From Ardenticatenaceae bacterium (GTDB taxonomy: Bacteria; Chloroflexota; Anaerolineae; Promineifilales; Promineifilaceae), in assembly GCA_020634565.1 (NCBI GenBank), contig JACKBN010000001.1, positions 744,001 to 808,000 of the forward strand: DNA of 64,000 nt, read 5' to 3'. Position 1 is the first letter of the stretch; every line of letters begins with the position of its first letter. The notes under the pieces were generated by a model. The model saw only the letters and a program-made list of their open reading frames with translations, did not search any database and was not told the origin of the DNA. Positions 1 through 7,056 of the stretch are shown here, in pieces. The translations under genes and the position numbers were made by a program.

Positions 1-411
1 AGATCTTCTATTGCTAGCTCATCGAGGCATGGCAAAACAAGGAAGCCTGAGGGAATCACCAGAAGGGTTTCTTTCGATGCCTGGGATATCTTTATCCTAT
101 ATTGCCTATAGCAGGGGTTTATCAATCAACACTGTTAATGAATATCTCCCAGTATCCTACTTGGATTTTTTGAATAAATGAAAATCCACCCCGCTCCGGG
201 AAGGTCTTCACAGTGGGTCGTGGACCGACGTTCTCGCCGCGCCACCTGCCTTGCCTGCTTGAAGGTGATGTAGCTTTCAGACTTTGCCTGGCGGCAAACG
301 GCCGTATCCAATCACAAGTTGTAAAGTGAACATGATGGATGGGAACGGCCGTTTCCCATCCACCCTCATTTTCTCATTCCAAGTCATCAAGATAGTACAG
401 CACGCAGGCGT
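1..411. other. left-edge region, no confident gene
   Basis: A plus-strand reading frame is open from the window edge to a TGA at 179-181 (59 codons, no family recognised). It could be the tail of a gene starting outside the window, but its A+T-rich codon use is unlike the neighbours. Further right, two ACGGCCGT palindromes occur at 298-305 and 345-352. The second sits at the centre of a hairpin with arms GGATGGGA (337-344) and TCCCATCC (354-361), just downstream of the minus-strand acyl-CoA ligase. It could act as a transcript end, although there is no clear U-tract. Confidence 0.3.
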
Positions 412-2199
412 CTAATCTTCCGCATACATGGCGGCAATCTGTTCGGCATAATTCTTCATGATGACTCTGCGTTTCATTTTTTGGGAGGGAGTTATCTCGC
501 CAGTTTCCTGCGTAAACGGTTTAGGCAGCAGCGTGAACACTTTGACTTGTTCGTAATTAGCCAGTTCCTCCGAACGGCTGGCCAGCCGCTCCTTGTAGAA
601 CGCATAAATCTCATCTTTGGCCACCAGCTCCTCATAACTGCGGAAGGGGATTCCCTGTTCCCGGGCATACGCCTCCAGCACCGCAAAATTAGGCACCAGC
701 AGCGCACTGATAAACTTAAAACGGTCGCCAATCACAATAAACTGCTCAATGAAATGGTCTTTGGCATACACAGTTTCAATCTTTTGCGGCGCAATATTTT
801 TGCCGCCAGAGGTGATAATTAAATCCTTGAGACGATCCGTAATGACCAGGAACCCCTCTTCATCAAATTGGCCGACATCGCCCGTGTGGAACCACCCATC
901 GCAAAAAGCATCGGCCGTTGCCTGTGGTTTGTTGTAGTACCCTTGCGTCACGCTAGGGCTTTTCACCAAAATCTCGCCATCCTCAGCAATTTTGACCTGG
1001 CAATCGATGATTGGCTTGCCCACTGTGCCAAATTTAAATGCTTTCGGCGTGTTAAACGTCACCATCGGCGACGTTTCCGTGAGGCCATACCCTTCACAAA
1101 CCAGCAACCCGACAGCAAAGAAAAACTCCTCAATGTCTTTAGACAGCGGCGCACCACCGGCCGAAAAGAAATTTTTGGGACCGCCAACGACATCACGCAC
1201 TTTGCTCAATACTAATTTATCGGCGAGTTTGTGTTGCAACGTGAGCAAGGCTCCCGCCGAACCAGCATCTTTTAGCTGATATTGGTAACGGCGGCCCACA
1301 TCAATAGCCCAGTTAAACAGCCGCTTGCGCAGCGCAGGCCCTTGCTCCAAGCCATGCAGGGCAGTGGCGTAAATCTTTTCGTAGAGGCGGGGCACGCTCA
1401 CCATCACCGTGGGCTTCACCGCCGACATGGCTTCTATGACCTCTTTTGGGTTGGCTAAATAATTGTTCTCGGCACCGCATTGAAACACATAAAACGACCA
1501 GGCCCGTTCGTAAACGTGGCTGAGCGGCAAAAAGCAAAGCGAGCGGTCGCCGGGGCCAACATGGAACTGCCCCTGCATTGCTTTGAACTGGTGAAAGAGG
1601 TTGTCGTGCGTCAGCATCACACCTTTTGGCTCACCAGTGGTGCCGGAGGTATAGATGATGGTAGCGAGTTCATCAGATCCGGCCTGGGCCAAACGAGCAT
1701 CAATCTCACCATCGAGGGTTTTGTCGGCACCAGAGGCCAGGAATTGGCTAAAGTGCTGGGCCATCTCCCCCTGGAGGGTAACTTTTTCATCGAAGGCAAT
1801 GATCTGCTTGAGGCTGGGTGAATCCTTCTGGATGGCGTGGATTTTGTCGAAGTTTTCCTGGTCGCCAGTGAAGATGACGCCCATTTGGGTTTCATCAATA
1901 ATGTAGGCGGCCTGGTGTTTTGTGTTGGTGGCGTAGATGGGCACAGAGATGGCGCGAATGCTAAAGATGGCCAGGTCGGCCATTGTCCATTCTGGCCTGT
2001 TTTGGGAAAAGATGCCGACGCGGTCGCCGGGCTGGACGCCGAGGGCGAGCAGGGCACGGCCGATTTGGCGGATGATGTTGCTCATTTCTTGATAGGTGTG
2101 GGTCCGCCACTTGCCATCGATTTGAATGCGAACGGCCGTTTCCCCAGAATGAATCCGCGCACTCTGAAAAAACATTTCGGCCAGATGTTGGTTGCTCAT
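412..2199 (-). CDS. long-chain acyl-CoA synthetase (AMP-forming)
   Basis: This gene encodes a 595-residue adenylate-forming enzyme of the FadD/FAA type, which activates fatty acids to acyl-CoA through an acyl-AMP. The phosphate-binding loop TIIYTSGTTGEPKG lies near residue 180 and GYGLTETSP near 365. The TGD motif and the hinge DRLKDLIITSGGKN follow, so both the large and the small domain are complete. Length is typical of bacterial long-chain ligases (about 600). The start ATG at 2199 leads directly into the conserved N-terminus. It stands alone, divergent from the next gene. Chain length specificity cannot be read from the sequence. Confidence 0.92.
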   Translation of the reverse strand: MSNQHLAEMFFQSARIHSGETAVRIQIDGKWRTHTYQEMSNIIRQIGRALLALGVQPGDRVGIFSQNRPEWTMADLAIFSIRAISVPIYATNTKHQAAYIIDETQMGVIFTGDQENFDKIHAIQKDSPSLKQIIAFDEKVTLQGEMAQHFSQFLASGADKTLDGEIDARLAQAGSDELATIIYTSGTTGEPKGVMLTHDNLFHQFKAMQGQFHVGPGDRSLCFLPLSHVYERAWSFYVFQCGAENNYLANPKEVIEAMSAVKPTVMVSVPRLYEKIYATALHGLEQGPALRKRLFNWAIDVGRRYQYQLKDAGSAGALLTLQHKLADKLVLSKVRDVVGGPKNFFSAGGAPLSKDIEEFFFAVGLLVCEGYGLTETSPMVTFNTPKAFKFGTVGKPIIDCQVKIAEDGEILVKSPSVTQGYYNKPQATADAFCDGWFHTGDVGQFDEEGFLVITDRLKDLIITSGGKNIAPQKIETVYAKDHFIEQFIVIGDRFKFISALLVPNFAVLEAYAREQGIPFRSYEELVAKDEIYAFYKERLASRSEELANYEQVKVFTLLPKPFTQETGEITPSQKMKRRVIMKNYAEQIAAMYAED

Positions 2200-2432
2200 T
2201 GTTTACCTTTTAGACAACACCTGAAAGGGTGTGCCCCTTAAGCGCAAAATTGTAAATACTCAAACCCGAAGTATGGCTCAAATTGAAATTTTAGCCAGTC
2301 ACAAAGGGCCGCCACCACCGCCCGCCAGCTTTGTCATTTCAGTCCCATGTGTAAGAAATTGGGAACGGCCGTTGCCAGCAAACTTATGCTAAAATCCAGC
2401 CTGTTCTGGCGCAAATTGGAGCAGATTGATTG

Positions 2433-2807
2433 ATGGAAAATAACCTTCTAACAACCTTACGCCATCTGGAAGAACTGCTGCACACCGATACGGTGAGGCA
2501 CAATCCAGAAAAATTGGAAGCGTTGCTGCATCCAGAATTTACAGAGTTTGGCCGCTCTGGCACCCGTTACAACCGCGCCCAAATCATTGCCTCACTCCTG
2601 GAAGAAAGCCTGCTGCCGGCAATCCACGCCAGCGACTACGCAGTTGCCCAGTTGGCAGACGACGTGGCTTTGCTCACTTACACCTCAGCCCATGTGGATG
2701 AAGCGGGTGGCAGATACCGAGAAACCTATCGCAGTTCCATTTGGGTGTGGAACGGCCGTACCTGGCAAATGCGGTTTCATCAAGGCACCCCAAAAGCCGC
2801 AGAATAG
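2433..2807 (+). CDS. SnoaL-like/DUF4440 nuclear transport factor 2-fold protein
   Basis: This encodes a 124-residue single-domain protein with the pattern of the DUF4440 branch of the NTF2-like fold: an N-terminal helix with LEELLH, then LHPEFTEFGRSG, a central helix, and beta strands ending in YRETYRSSIWVWNGRTWQMRFHQGT. Members are small cone-shaped dimers that bind or isomerise ligands; many have no known substrate. I chose the ATG at 2433 over the TTG one codon earlier. It is divergent from the acyl-CoA ligase, and nothing nearby points to a specific role. Confidence 0.75.
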   Translation: MENNLLTTLRHLEELLHTDTVRHNPEKLEALLHPEFTEFGRSGTRYNRAQIIASLLEESLLPAIHASDYAVAQLADDVALLTYTSAHVDEAGGRYRETYRSSIWVWNGRTWQMRFHQGTPKAAE

Positions 2808-2977
2808 CCAAACCTTTAGCAATTCCCGCTTGCCCCGTTACCGAACTAACAAATGAAACACTTATATAGAAGATAGGCAAAACTATTTTGTCAACCCGGC
2901 AATTTTGCAGATAGTTTGTTGGCAAAACGGTTTGTTTATCACCTTTTTTTGGTTAGCGACTTTCTACATTTTGCCGT

Positions 2978-3019
2978 AGGACAAAACATCGTCCTGCCCG
3001 CCTCGCCCAGTTTTGTCCT
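2978..3019 (+). promoter_or_regulatory. hairpin in the leader of the multihaem cytochrome gene
   Basis: A perfect 10-bp inverted repeat, AGGACAAAAC (2978-2987) and GTTTTGTCCT (3010-3019), encloses a 22-nt spacer and ends 20 nt before the start codon at 3040. It is either a leader stem or an operator for a dimeric repressor. No regulator gene is adjacent. Confidence 0.4.
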
Positions 3020-3039
3020 GCTCTTTACAAGGAGAAAAC

Positions 3040-4323
3040 ATGTTCTGGCAACGTATAAAATGGATTGGTTTTGCCCTGTTCATTGGTATGGTTGTTTTCG
3101 GCGCGATTCTGTCTCAGAAGCTTACCCATCCTCAAGAGGATGTCGCCCAGGCAGATGCCGTAGACACGCAAGATTACATCGTGCTGGCCTGGAATGATTT
3201 GGGCATGCACTGCTACAACCGCGATTTTCAAGACCTGGCCGTTTTGCCACCCTACAACACGCTGTGGGCGCAAGTCATCAAGACAGGCGATCCGCCACAG
3301 CTTGTCACCTCTGGCATCACCGTCACCTACACCTTCCCCGACAACACCTATTCAGTGGGAAAATCCAACTTTTGGGATTATGACCTTGCTCTATTTGGTG
3401 TGGATTTGCCACCAGATGTGGGTCTGGCAGGCAAAGGATTGGCGGGGGAAATGGATTTTCACGAGGATCATTTTGTAGCTGAAGGCATCCCTCTCACAGA
3501 ATTCCTGGATAGCAATGTCACGAATCCATACCCCTATCAGTTGGCAGAAATTACGGTAACGGATCAGAGCAGCGGCATGATCTTGGCCCAGACAACGGCC
3601 GTTGCCCCCGTCTCCACCGAAATGAACTGCGACGACTGCCATGACGATGGCGGCGTAGAAGATATTGCTACGGGGCGTGTCGAAACAAACATTCTCACCT
3701 TGCACGACCAGGAAAATCTCAGTGAATACCCACCGGGACTGTCTGGGCCACTCATGAATCGTCGCCCGGTATTGTGTGCCGAATGCCATTCCTCCAACGC
3801 CCTCGGCAAACCAGGCATCTCAGGCATCCCCAGCCTATCCAACGCCATGCATGAAAAACATGCCGAAGAAGTTCCCAACACCCAGGAAGGCTGCTACAAA
3901 TGTCATCCGGGTCCCAACACCCTCTGCTTGCGCGATGTGATGTCCGATGAACACAATATGGACTGCCTTGACTGTCACCAAAGCATGGAAACTGTCTCCC
4001 AAAATCCACAGCCGTGGCTCAATGAACCCCGCTGCGACAATGCTGCCTGTCACGGGTCAGCTTACCAACAAGACCAGGCACTTTATCGACTGTCGAAAGG
4101 ACACGGCAACCTGTACTGCGCCGCTTGCCACGACAGCCCGCACGCCATCGCCCCCAGCCGCGAGGCAAACGACGGCATCAAGTTTATTGCTTTGCAAGGA
4201 TACAATGACACCCTGGAAGTTTGCACCGTTTGCCACCTGACAGAACCAGGCGGTGGTATTCACGGCGGCACACTAGGGAACGATCTATTCTTACCGCTGA
4301 TAGATATAGATGCGACGAATTAG
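3040..4323 (+). CDS. membrane-anchored multihaem c-type cytochrome
   Basis: This encodes a 427-residue protein with an N-terminal transmembrane anchor (about residues 7-26). A non-haem domain follows (LAWNDLGMHCYN near residue 52). The C-terminal half contains six CXXCH haem-binding motifs (CDDCH, CAECH, CYKCH, CLDCH, CAACH, CTVCH) and one CX4CH (CDNAACH). It is expected to be exported and to carry up to seven covalently bound haems for extracytoplasmic electron transfer. The ATG at 3040 has a good AAGGAG ribosome binding site 5-6 nt upstream. No cytochrome maturation genes or partner oxidoreductase lie beside it, so its redox partner is unknown. Confidence 0.85.
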   Translation: MFWQRIKWIGFALFIGMVVFGAILSQKLTHPQEDVAQADAVDTQDYIVLAWNDLGMHCYNRDFQDLAVLPPYNTLWAQVIKTGDPPQLVTSGITVTYTFPDNTYSVGKSNFWDYDLALFGVDLPPDVGLAGKGLAGEMDFHEDHFVAEGIPLTEFLDSNVTNPYPYQLAEITVTDQSSGMILAQTTAVAPVSTEMNCDDCHDDGGVEDIATGRVETNILTLHDQENLSEYPPGLSGPLMNRRPVLCAECHSSNALGKPGISGIPSLSNAMHEKHAEEVPNTQEGCYKCHPGPNTLCLRDVMSDEHNMDCLDCHQSMETVSQNPQPWLNEPRCDNAACHGSAYQQDQALYRLSKGHGNLYCAACHDSPHAIAPSREANDGIKFIALQGYNDTLEVCTVCHLTEPGGGIHGGTLGNDLFLPLIDIDATN

Positions 4324-4360
4324 GTAAGCATAAATTCATCCACCCCTCTGTTAGCAAAAA

Positions 4361-4385
4361 ACGAGCGGGACCCGTTCCCGCTCGT
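4361..4385 (+). terminator. hairpin terminator after the cytochrome gene
   Basis: The arms ACGAGCGGGA (4361-4370) and TCCCGCTCGT (4376-4385) form a perfect 10-bp stem with a 5-nt loop. A short T-run (ATTTTC) follows on the plus strand and five A residues precede it, so it could work in both directions. Confidence 0.6.
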
Positions 4386-4480
4386 CACCATTTTCAATCT
4401 ATGCCATAATGTGCCATCTAACTCTGTGCTTACGCAGATGGGAAATTGCATCAGGCCTTTTACTTCTCTGGAGGTGTTTG

Positions 4481-4987
4481 ATGGATACAAAAAAGGCAAT
4501 TACGTCCCAATATTTGGCCACACTAGAAATGATGAAGCAGGTCATTGAAAAATGTCCCGATGAGTTGTGGCGCAACCCCACCTTCACCAACCCCTTCTGG
4601 CACATCGCCTACCACGCCCTCTTTTACGTTCATCTCTATGCCCAGCCAGAAGAAGCCACCTTTGTGCCCTGGGAAAAACATCGTCCCAACCTCAACGGCT
4701 TTGGCCCGCCCCCTTGGGCACCGGATGAAGCGTGGGAACGGGGTGAACCGTACAGCCAGGCCGAACTGCTGGATTATTTGGCCATTTGCCAAAAAGAGGT
4801 CACCGAGTGCACCAGCCAGCTTGATCCCGAAGCCCCTTCCGGCTTTAGCTGGATTCCGCTTAACAAGCTGGAGCTGCAATTCTACAATATCCGCCATTTG
4901 CAGCTGCACATTGGCGAACTGTGTGAGCGGCTTTGGGCGGAAGCAGGCATTGAAGTAGGCTGGGTCGGCAAGTTCCCCAACGATTAA
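4481..4987 (+). CDS. DinB-like four-helix metal-binding protein
   Basis: This encodes a 168-residue protein with the DinB/YfiT layout. Histidines occur in the first helix pair (FWHIAYHALFYVHLY, about residues 39-53) and in the last helix (NIRHLQLHIGEL, about 137-148), where the family binds a divalent metal. Relatives act in bacillithiol or mycothiol-dependent transfer reactions, but many are uncharacterised. The ATG at 4481 follows GGAGG at 4470-4474; upstream in-frame codons are less plausible. It appears to be a single-gene unit. Confidence 0.75.
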   Translation: MDTKKAITSQYLATLEMMKQVIEKCPDELWRNPTFTNPFWHIAYHALFYVHLYAQPEEATFVPWEKHRPNLNGFGPPPWAPDEAWERGEPYSQAELLDYLAICQKEVTECTSQLDPEAPSGFSWIPLNKLELQFYNIRHLQLHIGELCERLWAEAGIEVGWVGKFPND

Positions 4988-5116
4988 TTTTGCCCATCCC
5001 CCAAAAGTTTATCTAGTTGAAGCGCCGTTTTGTGGTGGGAAACGGCCGTTGCCACACACCTCCCCACACTCACCCAAAATTCACAAACCTTGTTGACGTA
5101 TTACAACAATTGGTAC

Positions 5117-5145
5117 TTGACACAGATCTAGTTTTGTTGTATTGT
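5117..5145 (+). promoter_or_regulatory. sigma-70-type promoter for the HTH gene
   Basis: TTGACA (5117-5122) and TATTGT (5140-5145) are separated by exactly 17 nt, which predicts initiation near 5152, about 60 nt before the start codon at 5213. The core overlaps several TTGTTG/CAACA motifs, including TGTTGCAACA, which could be operator half-sites. Confidence 0.6.
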
Positions 5146-5212
5146 TGCAACATATAGAATTGTTGTAGTATCCCGCACTTGTGAGGATGCTTCTTCAACC
5201 CAATGAGAAGCA

Positions 5213-5425
5213 ATGAGTAAAGACGACTTAATCGAAAATTATGCGGGCGTGGCGGAAATCAGCAAACGGCTCAATATTCATCCAGAATCGGTCCGTCGCC
5301 TGATCCGCCAAGGCAAACTGCCAGCCATCAAATTTGGCAACAAATGGCTGGTAGAAAAGGCCACACTCGACCAGTATGCCAGTCGGTATGATCCCCGGCC
5401 AGGCAATAAAGCAACCTTGTTTTAA
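5213..5425 (+). CDS. small excisionase/MerR-type HTH DNA-binding protein
   Basis: This encodes a 70-residue single-domain protein with the HTH_17/excisionase pattern. A winged-helix segment runs from about residue 10 to 58 (GVAEISKRLNIHPESVRRLIRQGKLPAIKFGNKWLV), with the typical wing FGNKWLVEKATLDQY. Such proteins bind DNA as recombination directionality factors or as small transcription regulators. No integrase, attachment site or phage gene is near, so a regulatory role is more likely. It has its own promoter, lies 88 nt upstream of ftsZ on the same strand, and is followed by an intrinsic terminator. Confidence 0.75.
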   Translation: MSKDDLIENYAGVAEISKRLNIHPESVRRLIRQGKLPAIKFGNKWLVEKATLDQYASRYDPRPGNKATLF

Positions 5426-5430
5426 CTGTT

Positions 5431-5488
5431 GAGAACAAGGGGTAAACCCGGGAAGAGGCTATTGTTTGCCCCTTGTTTCTCAATTTTT
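5431..5488 (+). terminator. intrinsic terminator between the HTH gene and ftsZ
   Basis: The left arm at 5431-5447 (GAGAACAAGGGG...) pairs with 5464-5481 in a stem of about 16 bp with one bulge and a mismatch. The T-run at 5484-5488 completes a rho-independent terminator. It should end the HTH transcript or attenuate read-through into ftsZ, whose start is only 25 nt downstream. ftsZ would then depend on read-through or on a promoter inside this hairpin region. Confidence 0.65.
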
Positions 5489-5513
5489 GTTTCATTAGTA
5501 AGAGGGTATTCAC

Positions 5514-6662
5514 ATGCAAAGAGCGCCTGAATTTGAAAATGTAGCCTGTATTCGCGTGGTTGGTGTTGGTGGCGGTGGCTGCAATGCCGTAAACCGCATG
5601 ATCCAAGAAGGCATCAACGGCGTCGATTTTATTGCCGTTAATACAGACAATCAGGCGCTCCTGCTTTCTGACGCCCCCGTACGGGTACGCATTGGTGAAA
5701 AGCTGACGCGTGGCCTGGGCGCGGGCGGCCATCCCGAGCAGGGCGAAAAAGCCGCCGAAGAGTCCACCGAAGAGCTGCACGAAGTGCTGACTGGCTCCGA
5801 TATGGTGTTTATCACCGCTGGTATGGGTGGTGGCACCGGCACGGGCGCCGCACCCGTAGTGGCCAAGATTGCCCGCGAGCAGGGTGCCTTGACGATTGGT
5901 GTGGTCACACGGCCGTTTCTCTTTGAAGGCAGCAAGCGTTCCAACTCCGCCGAATCCGGCATTGAGCGGCTGAAAGAGCATGTTGACACCCTGATTGTGA
6001 TTCCCAACGACCGTCTGTTGGAGCTTACCGACCGGCGCGTCTCCTTAAAAGATTCCTTCAAGATGGCCGATGACGTGCTGCGTCAGGGCATCCAGGGCAT
6101 CAGTGAACTGATTACGGTGCCCGGCCTCATCAACCTGGACTTTGCCGATGTGAAAGCCATCATGTCGGAAGGTGGCGCAGCTTTAATGGCTGTGGGCCAC
6201 GGCGAAGGCGAAGAGCGGGCACGACTGGCCGCAGAGCAGGCTATCAGCTCCCGCCTGTTGGATGTCACCATCGACGGCGCACAGGGTATCCTGTTCAACG
6301 TCACTGGCGGGCCAAACATGAGCCTGTACGATGTGAACATCGCCGCCGCCATCATTCGCGAGACAGCCCACCCGGACGCCAACATGATCTTCGGTGCGGT
6401 CATCGACGAGAGCATGGGCGACGAGATGCGCATTACGGTTATCGCTACCGGTTTCGAGCGCACCATTTCCCGGCGACAGGTTTTGCAGCAGCAATACGGC
6501 CGTCAAGCCACCCCGCCTACCCAGCGCCCCATGACGGAAGCTAGCGTGGCCGCCTCACGGCAGGTACCGGCTCGCGAACGGGAAGAGCGGGAAATGGAAC
6601 CGGTGCAGCCCAAATTTGCACCCAATAATTTAGAAATCCCGGCGTTCTTACGCCGTCGCTAA
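5514..6662 (+). CDS. ftsZ: cell division protein FtsZ
   Basis: This encodes a 382-residue tubulin-family GTPase that polymerises into the division ring. The nucleotide-binding start VVGVGGGGCNAVNRM is at about residues 11-26 and the tubulin signature GGGTGTGAAPV at about 105-115. The T7 synergy loop and C-terminal domain follow. After a variable linker (about 320-365) the conserved tail IPAFLRRR ends the protein, as needed for binding membrane tethers and SepF- or FtsA-like partners. No other division gene (ftsA, ftsQ, mur cluster) is adjacent. It is preceded by a terminator and followed by a chain of hairpins. Confidence 0.98.
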   Translation: MQRAPEFENVACIRVVGVGGGGCNAVNRMIQEGINGVDFIAVNTDNQALLLSDAPVRVRIGEKLTRGLGAGGHPEQGEKAAEESTEELHEVLTGSDMVFITAGMGGGTGTGAAPVVAKIAREQGALTIGVVTRPFLFEGSKRSNSAESGIERLKEHVDTLIVIPNDRLLELTDRRVSLKDSFKMADDVLRQGIQGISELITVPGLINLDFADVKAIMSEGGAALMAVGHGEGEERARLAAEQAISSRLLDVTIDGAQGILFNVTGGPNMSLYDVNIAAAIIRETAHPDANMIFGAVIDESMGDEMRITVIATGFERTISRRQVLQQQYGRQATPPTQRPMTEASVAASRQVPAREREEREMEPVQPKFAPNNLEIPAFLRRR

Positions 6663-6954
6663 TTTGAAGCAAGAAAGCCACAAAGGTAAGCACGACTTTC
6701 GCAAAACTCTTTGTGGCCCATTAAAAATTTATCTCATGTATCAACTCCAAGGAGTTGACAATCCACAAGGCGCTTAATGACCTTGCGGGATTGTGCCGCC
6801 AACACCAATTGCCTCAAGAGCAATTGTTTTGGGCAGTAATTGCGAGAGCAGGTATCGGACAACACCCAACTTCAATTACTGCACAGCGCTCCTTTTTTGT
6901 TTTCGTTGGTGAAGTCCCTCAATCATTACCTCACCAACAACATCCCCTCTGCAC

Positions 6955-6996
6955 GCGCCCCCTGTTTATGCAGGACAGGGGGCGCACTTCTTTTTT
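6955..6996 (+). terminator. strong intrinsic terminator
   Basis: The 11-bp GC-rich arms GCGCCCCCTGT (6955-6965) and ACAGGGGGCGC (6975-6985) are followed by ACTTC and six T residues. This is a canonical rho-independent terminator for plus-strand transcripts from the ftsZ side. Confidence 0.75.
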
Positions 6997-7002
6997 ATAT
7001 GA

Positions 7003-7038
7003 AAAAAGGCCACAGGAAGAACTCCCTGTGGCCTTTTT
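7003..7038. terminator. bidirectional terminator between ftsZ and the propeller lipoprotein gene
   Basis: The arms GGCCACAGG (7008-7016) and CCTGTGGCC (7025-7033) are flanked by a run of A on the left and five T on the right, so the structure works in both directions. It lies 19 nt beyond the stop codon of the minus-strand gene at 7057, which it probably terminates. Confidence 0.75.
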
Positions 7039-7056
7039 GTTTACCAATATTGGTTT

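Larger units (their letters stand above)
6677..7038 (+). ncRNA. chain of eight tandem hairpins after ftsZ, possible structured RNA
   Basis: Eight consecutive perfect inverted repeats fill the 394-nt gap. They are 6677-6685/6709-6717, 6741-6748/6751-6758, 6758-6770/6781-6794 (two nested stems), 6806-6812/6820-6826, 6833-6842/6873-6882, 6905-6912/6931-6938, 6955-6965/6975-6985 and 7008-7016/7025-7033. The last two are terminator-like. I find no motif of RNase P, tmRNA, SRP RNA or 6S RNA. It could be the ftsZ 3' untranslated region, a separate small RNA, or a nest of repeat elements. Confidence 0.45.

Noticed and set aside
2..181. C-terminal fragment of a gene entering from the left
   Set aside because: The frame is open, but 59 codons without a recognisable domain and with atypical composition are not enough to call a gene.
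5213..5425. Prophage or integrative element marked by the excisionase-like gene
   Set aside because: No integrase, phage gene, tRNA attachment site or direct repeats are near; the gene lies beside ftsZ.
6663..7056. RNase P, tmRNA, SRP RNA or 6S RNA gene after ftsZ
   Set aside because: The region is highly structured, but I could not find the conserved core of any of these RNAs (no GAAAGTCCGGGC-type segment, no tRNA-like end with tag frame, no SRP apical motif, no single long rod).
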